Assembly (NCBI GenBank): GCA_004352715.1
Contig: SCFE01000057.1
Location: forward strand, 1,585,418-1,649,417
DNA from: Hofstenia miamia
Lineage: Eukaryota > Xenacoelomorpha > Acoela
DNA: 64,000 bases
Direction: 5' to 3'
The position numbers were made by a program, and so were the translations under genes. Within the stretch, counting starts at the first letter, position 1, and every line of letters starts with the position of its first letter. Positions 12,901-27,900 of this stretch are shown here, piece by piece. Below the pieces are notes generated by a model. It did not search any database. It was not told the DNA's origin and was given only the letters and a program-made list of their open reading frames with translations.

Positions 12901-15900
12901 TTGCTTATTTATTTCAATCAGTCAATATTTAATGGATGATATTATTAACAAGTTGAAACAACAAATTCGTAATTCTATGCGCAATTGTTTGCGAAAATTG
13001 GAATGAAATAATCCCGGTTAACGCAATAACAAATGCCATGGCTTCTGAGAGTTTTTCACTACGACATTATAGAAGAGAGAATTGTAGAACAGCGACCTGC
13101 TGTGGTGAATTTGAACTGACGGTGATTTCAAAATATATGACAATCATGATATTAACAACACCCTGCCCCATAATACGAAATTGCGAACGAACAATTAATC
13201 TAAAATAAGTCAGAAAACATTACGAGTTACTTGACATAATAATAGCAAGTAGAAACTTTAGTTCTACAAGCTGGTGGAAATGATATTGGCCAATAAGTGA
13301 AATTTTAACAAAATTCTAAATCAATTTTAATAAATAGAACCATAAATTGCACTTAATATTAGAAACATTGATCAATCTCTCGAAGATGATAAAAATGCTT
13401 CAGTGCCTTTTTTAATCTTAGCCAATAAGAACTGTTCGAAATTTAATTAATTATCAATTTAAAAACTAAACAGTTAATAGATTCGCTTTGATTTATTTTC
13501 GTAAATATACACAGGATATTGATCAATTTGCACTTTTAAATGCTTCATTAAATTTGACTATTATTTTTGCACATAGCGGTTATTTAAAATTTTCGAAACG
13601 CTTTAGTTAATTACTATTATTTCAAACATCATAATGCTGCTACACCGTACTGTTCAAAAGTTTGGAAACACTAACACTTTTTCAGTAATTTTTGTCTAAT
13701 ATTTTTTATAGTATAACTTCACCAAATGAGTTTTGCGTGATTTCTTTTACCTGATTGGCTATCTGAGGAACCAATGACATGCTTGCTGATGAAATTTAGC
13801 GTGTGCTTGATTCAACAGCTTCCAGTGCATTCATTGAGCACACATTGTGAAAATGGGTCGTGTGAAGGAACTATTAGTCGAGAAGGTTGCACAAATTCAA
13901 GTTCTTTCTCAAGAAGGATATTCACAACGTGAAATAGCTGCTAGAAGGGTGTATCTGTCTCTTGTGTATCAAAAACTCTCATCAATGATAGAAAAGAATT
14001 CAAAAGTCAAAAACGAAAAGGTCAACCGAAGGCAACATCAATCAGGACTGATCGTTTGATACACAGATACGCAAAGGCTCATCGTATCGCCTCATCCTCG
14101 GAAATTCGCGCTAATTTACCACCCAATGAAACGAATTTGTGTAGAGAAGCATCACGATACAACGTCGTTTGACGAAAATTCGGTCTTTGTGCTTATAAAC
14201 CCGCAAAGAAGCCATATCTATGATAGAATTGCTTTTGTAAGTGATATCAACATTTTACTCCAGATGACTGCTCAACCGTGATGTTTTCAGATGAAACCAA
14301 AATATCCCAGTTCCAATCAAATCGACAGACTGTTAGAAGACCTATCAATCAACGATTCAATCCTCGTTACACCAACAAGACTGTTCGTTCAATAAGCTCA
14401 GTAATGATTTGGGATGCAATATCTATGAATGCACGTAGTGGGCTTCATTTTATTCCATTTGGATAGACTGTTAATTCACGAGAATATTTGAAATCATACA
14501 AAAAGTCCCTCAATTCATGGTGGTGAGAAATACCACAGTTCTGCAACAGGCCGGTGCTCCGTGCCAGACCGCAAAATTAGTGAAGGAATGGGTTGCATCC
14601 CAAGACAGTTGGCAACTTCTGGAGAGTTGGTCTGGAAACTCTCCAGACCTAAGCCTGATTGAGAACTGTTGGGTCAAAGTTAAAAAGTGTGTGAATAAGT
14701 ACCGCTGTTCTTCTTATGAAAAGCTCATTGATGTTGTGAAGCAAGTATGGACTCAGGAAATTTCAACGGTATATTCTAAAAAACTTATTGAATCAATGCC
14801 AGCGAGACTTTCACAGTGCTTGAAGAACAAGGGCAGTTATAGTAAGTACTGAACTTGACCATGTAGACGTAATAGACAAAATGTTATACTTTTTTTCGTT
14901 AATACATTCTATTCATTTTTGTCATACATGTAGATTCGTGTATTTCGATAAAGAATCATTTTAATGATAAAGGATAACATATAATTGCTTTGATTTTAAC
15001 GACAATTATGAGGTGTTTCCAAACTTTTAAACAGTACTGTATGCTTAGATATAGAGATCCTCGATGATTTGATGAAGATCTATGTGAACTTGTCAAACAC
15101 ATTAATCCAAGAAGAATGATCATCATCCTAATATTTTCATCCAGATATCGTCACCTCATTACGAGGTACAAATAACAATTACTAACTGCATTAGAAGAGC
15201 AGCATTTTGCAGGATATAATGCATATTTCACGAAGAAGCCGGAAATCACTGAAAAACACCTCACAGATGAAGTTTACATAAACTGAGATGGGTATAACAG
15301 AGCTTGTCTAAGAGCGCCTGCAGTTGAAGTCTATTTTTCAAAACAGTCACTTTTTTAATTATACTGAGAACTGCAGTTCTCCCCCTTACATAATGGAAGT
15401 TAAATAAAGGAGCACTAGAAATTTGAGAGCAGCTCAAGGCTAAAGCTGCTATAAAAAATGCCTCGTCACTTTCAATTAATCAAGTTGATTCAAATTTAAA
15501 TAAAAGCATTGAGAATAATTTGCCTAATAATAATAACGATATTGCTTGTAATTTACATTTTGTGAACGTTCCACATTATCTAAGAGTTATTCTAAATGCC
15601 GGACTAGGGGATTGCTTATTTATTTCAATAAGTCAATATTTAACTGACGATTTTAGCGAAAGGCTACATGAACAAATTTGTAATGCTATGTGCAATTATG
15701 TTTGTCAAAATTGGAATTAAATAACTCCGCCTATTGCAATCACATATGCATTAGCTTCTGAGAGTTTTTCACCTGAACATCATAAATACAGGGATTTAGG
15801 AAATTAAAATTTGCAAATTAAGCTATGAATATGCGATCTCGATTTGTTTCATTTCGCTTTGGCAGCTGTGCGATTCAATTTTAGAGAGCGCATTGAAATA

Positions 15901-18900
15901 GTAAAATCTTATTACTCAACTGGTGATGCAATTGCAGCTGCAAAACAGTTTCATGGACATTCTCCCCAACCATCCACTGTTATTCGACTTAAGAAATTCG
16001 AGGAAACTGGCTCTGTAGCTGATAAACCAGGTCGTGGAAGAAGAGGTGTTTACAATGATGATTAATTTAAAGAAACAATTCTAGCTGAAATAAATCCTAA
16101 CACTCCAACTTGAACGCGTAGAATAGTTGTTCAGTTACAAAATTTCAATGTTAGTCATGTGACTGTGTGGAAGACTTTGAAGACGATGGGCTACAAACCA
16201 TACATTCAACGTGTTTTGCATTCGTTGAATGAGGACGACCTCGATAGGCGAATGCAGGCTTGTGCGACACTCCAAACAGGGTTCAATGATGATCCAACAA
16301 CATTTGATCATATCCTTTGGTCTGACAAAGCCTCGTTTAAATTAAATGGGCATATAAATTGACACATTTGTGTCTATTGGAATACGGCCAATCTTCACCA
16401 TATCATTGAAAAAGATGTTAACTTACCTGGGGTCACCACGTGGTGTGCTATATCCTTGTTGGGAATAATTGGCCCATACTTCTTTGAAGCTAATGTTAAC
16501 AGTGATTCATATCTGACTATGCTTCAAGAGTTTCTGTTGCCCAGGTTACCAAGAAATGATTTCATTTTTCAACAAGATGGAGCCCATTCACATTATGCGC
16601 CGATTGTACGGGCTTGGTTAGATGAGGTGTTTCCTAAGAAATTGATTGGTCACAGAGCGCCCATAGAGCGCTCAAAATTTTGTGCTAATTTCTTAACACC
16701 CTGTATATACAGTCCGTTTCACGATATTAGAGACTGCTGCAAAAAAAATTGTTTTTATAATTTTTTGTTCATTTATTTATTTCGGAACAACAAGTAGCTG
16801 CTTGATATTTTGAAAATGAGTTTAAATGCATAAATCCAACTCTTACATTATCAATCAATATTAAGTGTAATTACTATTGTACCAAGTTTGTTAACCACAC
16901 AACAGTTAAACACTCATATTTACGTTATGTCTGCCATGGCTAGGCGAAAGGATCTTTCAACTGAGACTGTGGCGCAGATCAAGATATTGCTAAATGAAGG
17001 GGTGTGTAGTTTGCGCGAAATAGCAGCAGGGTGCCATGTGAGTAAATCTAGTGTGTAAATAATAAAAAAGAGCAACAAGAGGAAAGAGAAGCTCACATCA
17101 ATCGCCAACAACGAATCTCAAATACTGCTGATTTAACTTTAGTAAATTTAGATAAACAATGAAAAGTCTAAAAGAAAATTTTACAAACTGGCTGACCACA
17201 TTGCAAAAGAAATTGAAATTGATGCAGTAATTTTATTAAAATAGTTTCAATTAGTTTATTAATTTTTAGCAAGTTGAATACATAACAAATTCAAGAAGGA
17301 TTTCCAACCAAATGAATCGTGGAATGAAGTTGAAACCGTATTTTTAAGTTTTACATTCAATCAATTGTAATAAATGCACTTAGAAGATTAAACAAAAACG
17401 TAATTTACCATCAACTCAAATTGAACTGGGTCACAAAACAGCAATGTCAGAAAGGAGACCTTTCAAGAGAAAATGGAAAGAAAGGAGGCCAAAATTTTTC
17501 AAAGACAGTATATGCCTTAATCATTTATCTACATCTATATATTATTTAGAGCACCCCGAAATTGGAACAAATCACATTAAAGGGTTTCCTCAAAAATAAC
17601 TAAGTCTGGCAATGGGCGTTAAAATTCAGAACGTTGGATGTGGAGGTAAATTTGACTAAATTCTTCAAAAACTTTTGAATCTATTAAAAATAAAATCATT
17701 AGCATTTTATACAATTATATTTTATATATTTTAGGTGCAAAATCTGAAAATTTGAAAAATGCCGTTTTGAAATCAAATTTTGAAGAAGTGAAAGCACTTT
17801 TGCTTTTGATGGGAGGTAACGATATTGGCTAGTGAGTTATAACACAAACATTAATACTTGGTGTGTCTATAAAGTAATAAGCGGCTTATTTTTTACTAGT
17901 TGTTTGTGTGTATATGATTCATTGCAGATAAATAATCGACCTATGGCTTTTATGAATTGAGCTCAATTAATTACATCTACTTCACTTACCTATCTTAAAA
18001 TCATACACATCATTATTCTAGACAGGTTTTGTGCTGCGCAACAATGGAATTTTGTAAAAAGAAAGCTCGCTTTAACGCCTATGTGGAGGTGCGAAATGAT
18101 ATCAGTGACAAAGAAATCCACGAAAAGTTGACTATAGCTTTTCCTGATGCTGCTCCAAGTTATTTCACTGCGTCACTCCTCTGCAAAAACTTCAGGAATA
18201 ATTCACGTACAAGTTGGTGTGACCTTCCGCGCAGTGGACAACCAAGGACATCTTGAATTGATGAAAACATAGGAAGGATTCTGCAAATGTTACAGATTCT
18301 GTTACAGTTCTGCAAATCTTCACTGATGACCTTAAGATGCGCAAACTTTGCAGCGGCTGGATCCCTCATGCGCTCACTGAGCAGAACAAATGACAGAGAA
18401 TTGTGGCAGCACAAGGGATTCTTTAGATACTCGATGAACTTGGAGCAGATGTTGCTCAATTATATGCAGTTGAGGATGAGCCTTCTGTCGATTTTAATTG
18501 CAAGCTCCCAAAGCAAGAGAACAAGTGCTGGGTTCAACATGCACAGCAGCAAACCACTTTTGTGCGGTCAAAGCTCACTAATAAGAAGACTCTCATGCTT
18601 TTCTACTTCACATCTAACCAGGTGCACGCCTAGACCTTGCCTTATGGTCAAGCAGTGGACTCAAAGACGTACATGTCCTTTATATGGTCCGTTGGGGAAC
18701 ATGGTAGAGTTCTGCAAAGTGACCGAACAAAATTAGCCGATTTGTTCTTTCAACATGATAATGTGAAGCCACAAGCAATAGGTGCTACTGTTCAATTTGT
18801 GTGATCATTGGGTGTTCACGCATCTCAAGTGCTGCTTCAAGAATATGACATTCCACAGCCACAAGTAAGTGAAAGACATGACGTTGTAGGTATTTCGGGA

Positions 18901-21900
18901 TATCCCAGTTTAATGCTTCCAGTCCGAGCTATATAAGCTCAGACATTTACTACGTGTCCTTGAAATAATGGGTGCTATGTTATATAAATATAGCTTTTTG
19001 TTTTGGAATTGTTGTATTCAATATAGCTTTTTGTTTTGGAATTGTTGTATTCTAAAAAATGTTAGAGCGATCGTAAAACTTTGTAGACATGCTAAGAGCT
19101 AAGTATTAGTGCTAAGCCGATTAACATGCTGCTAAATTATTTAAAAATATATTAAAAAACATTGATTAACAAGATATTATCCAAAATGCATATGAAGCGA
19201 AAAGATATTTATTTTAACTCTTAATTAAAATATTCAAAAAACATTAATTGCCATTAAAATAAATAATTTAAAGTAATCAAAATATTTTTTTTGATATTCA
19301 CATTGTCATGCAAAATTCATTTTATTGCTACTTGTTTTTCTATTGTCATTGCAATTGTGAATATCCCATTCCCTCATTATTTTATTTCATTGTGCATTTT
19401 TTTCGAGTACTGTCTAATGCTTAAATAATTTTAGTTGCACATTGCGGACAAGCTAATTATATAAGCTGTTGTAATTTATATTTCATATTGTTCAAAAATC
19501 CACATTTCAGTGCGGCTAATAGCAACCCACTCAATTATTCATTCATTTTTTCAAAAACGTGCTAAGCATATCATGAATTTCAGTATTTTTTGTTGAGAAT
19601 GATTTTCTGTAAATGTTTTTAAGCGTTGTTATAACATTATTTTGATTATGAATATCCTTGTTGTTCAATATATTATTTTCACAATGCGTATTTTTTTAGT
19701 ACTGCGTAAATACTAAACAATTTTATTCACACATTTCACGCAACCTGATTCTATGCTACAGCATTGGGTCATTTATACACTGTTGTAACTCAATTGATTC
19801 ATTTGTATATTTTTCAAATAGTTTCTAGCTTGCAAATGAAAATTATAAAATAAAGCAGCATAACTATTAGAAATGTTTTGATATGCAATAATAAATCTAC
19901 ATGAATGTAAGAAACATGTATTGTTATATTGTTACTGCTATCACTATATCTACATTGCACTGACTTGTGTTAAATACATCTCTTTGACTTCATTTGATTT
20001 TAATTGTCATCATCATTTCAAAAGTGATTTGAATTTTTGCGTTCAAAATATTTTTCTAATAATCGTAATTGACCTTATTGGCCAAAGTACAGGGTCAGGC
20101 AAATTAATTGAATCACCGTATAGAATTTATATAATGTATGCATATGTTAATTATAAGCCAATCACATTAGACCAATGACATGATTTTATCTCATACTGCA
20201 TAATATGTTAATTATAAGCCAATCACATTAGACCAATGACATGATTTTATCTCATACGTTTGCTTATTCGTCTGTTTTTCTCTATAGTAATCTGTTATGG
20301 ATACTCCACTAAACATCAGACGGCTTGTTATTCTAAACCACAGAAATGGTCATAGCCAGCGCCAAATTGCTTCCATGTTGTCCATATCGCAACCAACAGT
20401 TAACCGCATCATTCGCCAGCATAATATGATACAATCTTTATCCCCACAACGGACTGGCAGGTGTGGTCGTCGAAGATCTCTCACACAACACACTGAACGA
20501 CTCATCCGAAGAATTGTGGTGGCAAATCCAACTCTATCAGCCAGGCAGGTACAGCATTCTGCGGGTGGAGAAGCTGCTAATGTGGACGTCAGTACCATTA
20601 GAAGGTCCCTGAGGCGTTCAGGGCTAGTAGCCTATCGACCAGTGCCTTCGCCTAATCTAACAGCACCAAGGATGCATCGGCGGTTACAGTGGGCACGGGA
20701 GCACATTAACTGGACAGCAGCACAGTGGCGAAGGATAGTCTTCAGTGATGAAACTACCATTGAAATAGGAACTGCGCGACCCCTGTTTGTTCGCAGAGGA
20801 CGTGGTGAAGCGATCAGACCACAACACACAGTTCAGCGGCGCTCCTTTGTAACCAAGATCATGTTTTGGGGGTGCATTACAGCCGACGGCCCTGGTCCAC
20901 TTGTTCCTCTCGAAGGCACAATGACTGCTGCGAAGTACCTGGAGGTTTTACAGAATAATCTGCTCCCACTATTTGCTCAGCAGATTCCTGTCTACACCCA
21001 TTTCCAACAGGATAATGCTCCCTCGCACAAGGCTCATGCTGTTCTGGCTTTCTTTGAAAGAAACAACATTGCTCTGCTCTGCTGGCCTCCATACTCCCCT
21101 GATGCCAACTGCATCGAGAATGTGTGGGATATGCTGAAGAGAAAAGTGCAACAGAGGCCACATAATACACGAGAACAAGTAATTGCCGCAGCTCAGGATG
21201 TTTGGCGCACAGATTTGCAGCTCCACAGGATGATTGATGAAGTCATTAACTCAATGCCTCGACGAGTTGCAGCTCTGCGGGCTGCCCGTGGTGGTTATAC
21301 TGGCTACTAAAGTGATTTACTAACATCATACCTTATCACATTTGTATTCGTGTACTGATAAAGCCAAAATATATGTGTTTTTGATGTTTTGTTCACTGTT
21401 AAATGCAAAAAACCTAGATTCTATACGGTGATTCAATTAATTTGCCTGACCCTGTATATCTCAGAAAATGTTTCTAAGTGTTGTTAAGGCCTAGATGTTA
21501 ATACATCTTAAATTTATTTTGAATTGTTAGACCTTTGCTGTTCATATTCCACAATATATTGAACAATTATGAATATATACCACTTTTTAAAGAAACCTTT
21601 GTTTTCTCGCATTTATCTTTATAACAATAGACTTTCCAGAGTGTTTAATATAATTTGGAAAAGTAGACGAATCTTTATTTGATAAAATGTAATCTTTTTG
21701 TGTTCATGTACTTTCTGTCAAATGTAATTAACAGCATTAAAACAAGTGCAGTTCACAACAATGAATGATTCCCTTTGGAAATTTCATTATACATAAAATT
21801 ATGATTATCAAATAACAATGTTGGTCATTGCAAAATGGATAATGAAATGCAAACATTTTTGCTTTTTGTGGTTCTATGTATAAACATACATAATATTTAT

Positions 21901-24900
21901 TTTTCCTGAAAAACTTATACTGTTTTATAAAATTACAGCAACGTAAATTTCATGCAGCAAAGATAATGTTCTTTATTGGACATTTCTAATACAAAAGCTT
22001 GCAATTCTTTATTTTATAAAAATATTTTGTTTTGCTTTCAATTCATTGAAATAGTCACCACTGTTAGTATTTCATAAAATTAAAAAAATTATAAATGTCA
22101 TGTGACAATAAATATTCAGTCACTGCTTTTATATGTGAGTGAATTTTATTAACTGTTATACACTTACACACTCTTTCTCAACTATAAATGAAGGTTTATA
22201 ACTTAAAATAAACTCCTATTGGGTAATGATGTTCTTTGTTTATCTACTTTATTTGACAACTCTGTTTTGCATTTTGTTTCACAATGTAATGAAAATTGCT
22301 TACTACACATTTTATGTGTTTTAAAAATTAAATATCACGTGTTTGCAACTCATAGTTTTTGGGTCAACCCATTTCTGTCAATCATTTATTCTGACTTCCA
22401 TATATGGAAATTTTCTGGGTGAATACAGTCACTTGGTATCCAATAGAATTTCATTTTAATTGTGTGGGCAGGGCATAACTCTTTAAATATTAGGCAAGCA
22501 ATGATGCAATTTTCATTTCAATTTGATTCTCATGGATATTGCTTGCTTAACTTTTTTCTTTCTTAGACAATGTATGCTTAAGGAACTACTATTTCCCCTG
22601 TTGAAATTTTAAAGACACTCACTGATAAATACTCTGAAGTGATGGCCGCCAATACTTATAATGCCACCTCCCAACAGTCTGCGAATGGCAATGATAGTCC
22701 AGCTCTTCCCTTGTTTCTTTTGTTTTTAGCATCTATAGTTATAAAAAATTAATGAACCTGCTATTATGTTTTTTACAAATTCATTCTATGATAAAATTTA
22801 ATTGTTGATTTTGCACAATTACAATCATCAAGGCATTTCTAACATTTACAATTTATTGATTTCAGTAATCATTTTTGCTAAATTTCATTTTTTGATTCTG
22901 TACAACTCACTCTTAAAAAACACATTTTGCAATTTATAAAATAACATATTTTCTTTTGATTGTTTATTAAACTATTTTCACTAAAACACAATTTTCAAAA
23001 TTTTCATATAATTTAATAATTTTTTTTCATTTTAATTTTTCTTGTAGTTATAATGCTTTTAGACCCTCTCCTCTGATGAAGTCATATTCATGAAATGAGT
23101 GTGGTTTTACCAGCCCAAACCCTTTGTCAATGTGCTCTCACATACAACCTGAATATGAAAGGGATGGAATTTATCCATGTCATTCTTGCAAAAAGTATTT
23201 TGTCAACATGAAACAATTTGAGGAGCATGTGATTACCCAGGCAAATTTCAGTGCTGGAGATGGTATAAAAGACACAACTTTTACTAAAGTGGAACAGGGA
23301 TGCCATAGAAGTTTTGCCTGCCATCAAAGCAGTCAGTTAACATCTATTGATATTTATTCTGTCTTCTCTGCTGTCCACCAACAAATTACACAAAGTATAC
23401 AGGATGATATAGCCAAGAACTTCTCCTTAAAAGTATATCTCTCTTGTGAAGTGGAATTAGTTAAGGAGGAGAATGGTATGCTGAAAAGTGTGGTGTTGTA
23501 TCCAACAAGCTCCCCTGTGTTTGTTTTCAGTAGTGGCTTGCAACAAGCAGATTTCCTAAAAATGGTTGATGGAATTGCCAACTATATTACAATTATTGCA
23601 GTAAATGGCTGTAATTGGGTGCTAAAAAACATCAACAAAGTGAGCCTGCATATTGCTAAATATCATTTTACAAGAGTTGGTAGTTACATTCCTCCACTTG
23701 ATTTTCTGAAAAAAGAATAATTTTCTGGTAAATGCTTGCACTGCTCAAAAAAATAAATGCTTCTTATATGCAGTTCTAGCCTATCTCCACCCAGAAATTA
23801 AGTAAAGATGTGAAATAGTACATCTTAACAAGTTTTTACCTAATCTAAAATTTTCTGGTCTATTGTTCTCTATGTCAATCAATGATATCTGCAAATTTGA
23901 GGAGTTAAATAAAATATCTGTAAATGTGTACAACCTCAATGAAAAATCATTGGTGCCTGCATATATATCTACAAGTTCTCAACCACAAAAACAAACCTCC
24001 TGTTATTAGAAGAAGATGAAAAGAGACATTATGTGGCTATTACCATCATGAACGCCTGTATTAAGTATCTTAATAACACACATAAGTGTTTGCATTGCCC
24101 CAAATGCTTGTCTGGTTTCAGACTGGTAAAAAGTTTTGAAACACATTTAAAGAAATACAATGGGAATAGTGAGCCAACTATTATATTTCTTGATGCAAGT
24201 GACAAAATTACATTTAAATCATTTGGAGCTAAAAGCTTTTTACCCATCATTGCTGTATTGGACATTGAAGCCATATCACAGAAAATACACAGTGCCACAC
24301 CAGATGCCTCAAAAAGCTATACAGTTCAGGATGTGCAACAAACACCCTTGCATGCCACAAATACTGAAAATAAGCTGCTTTCCTCTAAGATTTTTTCAGG
24401 AGAGCAGTGTATGGAGCAAGGTTAGGATTATTTGAGAACTATTTCACACCAATCCTTTCAAGCAAAACAGAGACATCATGCTTTGGTAATAACACCTCAA
24501 CAGTGCTACACCATGCTGACAAATGCTACCAATTGTGTTTTCTGTGGAAAGCCATTTGAAAAAACTGATGAAAAGGTGATTGATCATTGTCAATATAGTG
24601 GGAAAATACATGGTGTTGCCCAAAATGATTGTAATATACTATATTGCACACCAAAATTTACACCAGTTTTTGCACAAAATGCTAGCAAATATGATATGCA
24701 TTTGCTATTGAAAAGTTTAAAGCTCAGGTAAAATGAAAAGCTTTCCTGCATTCCATGCACCTCTGAGAATTTCCTGTCAATCAGTTTGATGGTGAAGTCT
24801 CAACATACAATGACACAAATAATGTTACAAAAACAATATATGAGGAGCTTCAATTTTTGGACTCTCTGCTTTATAAGTGACAGCCTTGAAAAATTTAATG

Positions 24901-27900
24901 CATCAAACTGGCAAAATACCATTAACACAGGGGGAGTTGGAACATGAACAGAACAATACATGTGTCAATGGAAGTTGTAGCATTTTTAAGGATTTTCAAA
25001 ACAATTATTTAATGGCAGATATGCTATTCTTGTTGGATTTACTTCATGAATTTTGATTGGAAAGCATGTCAACATATAACCTTGACCCAGGTCATTTTTT
25101 TACAATATCCAATTTCAGTTGGAATGCAATGTTAAACCACACAAATGTTTCACTAGTTTATCTCTCAAGTGTTGACCAACTGGAATATATTGAAGCCAGC
25201 ATTTGAGGAGGCATGTCTGAAGTGTATCAAGAACACTATTTTAAGGCCAAAAACCCCATGGTGGAGGGCTATGATCCAGAAAAATAGTCCACTTATACTA
25301 TCTTTTTGGATATGAATTCTTTACATGGGGGTACCATGACTATGAATTTGCCTGTTGGGCAGCTGGAGTGGACAAATGCACTAATAGATAATATTTTGAA
25401 TGCATCTCAGGATGCAGATTTGGGCTATTTGGTAGAGGTTGATATAGAATATCCCTGAAATTGACATAAAGTACATTTTGATTTCCCCTGGCACCACACA
25501 AAAAGGTTATAGAAAAAGAGCATACAGCCATGGCCAATAGTATCCGGACAAGGCACGGGACAAGGTGAAAATTTCGATATTTTTGCTGTATAACTTATGT
25601 ATTTCTGACTACAACCCGTTTATCTACATATATGGCTTATATATGATTGGTTAAACATATTCAATCATAAATAATATCATTCATCCAATATTTATCTTAT
25701 TATATCGTATATTATATTAAAAATAATATATTTTAGAAGACAGAAAAAAAGGAAATTTTTGCGTTTTCTTTAGAATTTGAGTAATTTTGTTTTAGTAAAG
25801 TCAAATAAAACTTTCTTTTGCTTTTGAAAAAGGCAATTCAAACATTTTTCTAATTATATAAATATACACTAACTTTATTAGCTAATTTTAGAACCAATCA
25901 AAACACAGGAAATAATTTCTTAGAAATTTAATTGTTGTTATTTAATTGTTGATATTAAGATTTACTCATTGATTTGTGCAATAGATTTATTTTCGATTAA
26001 AATCATCATGCCAAAAGCAAAAGAAGTAACAGAAGGTAAAAGATCAGCCATTATCACCTTATTGAAAGAGGGCTACACCATACGCCAAGTCAGTGNTAAT
26101 TGTTGTTATTTAATTGTTGATATTAAGATTTACTCATTGATTTGTGCAATAGATTTATTTTCAATTAAAATCATCATGCCAAAAGCAAAAGAAGTAACAG
26201 AAGGTAAAAGATCAGCCATTATCGCCTTATTGAAAGAGGGCTACACCATATGCCAAGTCAGTGAAAGGGAAGGTATTCCTAAATCAACTATCAGTGATAT
26301 TAAACAATGGTGGATGCGCAACCCTGCTGGATTCAGTTCTCCAAAAAAGCGAAAAGGAAGACCACGTGTTACAGATGCGCGTGTAGATCGACATATTGTT
26401 CATCTTTCGATTCAAAATCGCTTCAAAACATCATCCTTGGGTGCTCATGGGGAAACAGTCAGTGCAAGAACAATTCGTCGCAGACTTTTTGCTGCAGGTC
26501 TTAAAGCTAGAAAGCCTGCAAGAAAACCTCTTCTTACTCAATTTCAGAGACAAAGACGTGTCCAATTTGCAAAACGTTACATTGGTAAACCACAAGAATA
26601 CTGGAAAAGAGTGATTTTTTCCGATGAATCAAATTTTGACATTTTTGGCAATAGAGGCTCTATTATTTGCAGACGTCGAATTGGTGAACGATATAGCCCC
26701 TCCTGTCTTCTGCCTACTGTGAAGCACCCAATTTCTGTGATGATTTGGGGTTGTTTTTCCTACAATGGGCTTGGTCGATTTCGCATACTTGAATCCAAAC
26801 AAAGAATGAACAGTCCATTGTACCTTGATGTCCTCAACCAAGAATTCAACTGGAGCCGTCGAGATCTTTATCCAGATGGTAATTCGATCTTTCAAGACGA
26901 CAATGCGCCATGTCATCGGTCAGGTGTGGTAAAGAGGTGGTTTGTGGACAATACCATTCAACGAATAGAAGATTGGCCAGGACAGAGCCCCGATGCAAAC
27001 CCTATTGAGAACCTCTGGTCAACTGTGGGAACTGTCATTCGTCAGAGAGCCCCAAGGACAAGAAATGAACTGATATCCGCTATTATCCACGCTTGGTACC
27101 GAGTAATTAGCCAAGAACAGATTCAAAAACTTTGTCTCAGTATGCCGAAACGTTTAGCATCGATAATTCGCTCTCGAGGTTATCCTACAAAATACTAAAA
27201 CTTACATGTAACAGTAAAATTTGTCATTTTTTCTATCATTTTAATAAATGTTATTTTTTATAGTTTCACAAAATAAAAAGAATTTTAGTAGATAATTATG
27301 CTTGTTTTAAATAAAAAATGTTAAAATAATGATACTAAATCCATAAATAACCGGTTCTTATCAATAAATAAACAAAAATGCAAAAATATCAAAATTTTCA
27401 CCTTGTCCCATGCCTTGTCCGGATACTATTGGCCATGGCTGTATGTCACCTTACACAAAAAATATTAAGGACATTTTGAGGCTGAAATCTAGTAAAGTGG
27501 CAAAGTTGGTCCAAAAATTTACAAGAAGGAGAAGTATGTGGTGTACTATGAAGTGCTGAAATTTTACATTGAGCAGGGTCTAATGATCACTAAATTCCAC
27601 AGGGCACAATTCAAGCAGGCATCATTTTTAAAGCCCTACATTGATTTCAATGCAGCAAAACACAAGGCTGCTAAAAATTTTGAAAAAAATTTTTTATAAG
27701 TTGATGTCTAATGCAGTATTTGGCAAGACTATGGACTCCCTAAGAAAATGATACAAGGCAAAGTTTGTTGGTGATGAGGAGGCTGCAGAAAAATTAATCA
27801 AGCAGCCTGAATTCAAATCATTCCACATAATTAGTGAAGACTTGGTGCAGGTCATGTTGCAAAACAAAGAAATTGTGTGGAACAAACCAAATTATGTGTG

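Larger units (their letters stand above)
25525..27441 (+). mobile_element. Tc1-type transposon inserted in the Polinton polymerase remnant
   Basis: Flanked by TA (25523-25524, 27442-27443). The inverted ends start CAGCCATGGCCAATAGTATC and match for about 50 bp. Polymerase sequence continues in register on both sides, so the insertion is younger than the Polinton. The span is inflated by a 167-bp duplication at a single N (26096). Its gene is 26176-27198. Confidence 0.95.

Noticed and set aside
15787-16705. Mariner-type element inserted in the OTU gene
   Set aside because: The left flank is OTU sequence, but the right flank does not resume it, so a clean insertion is not demonstrated.
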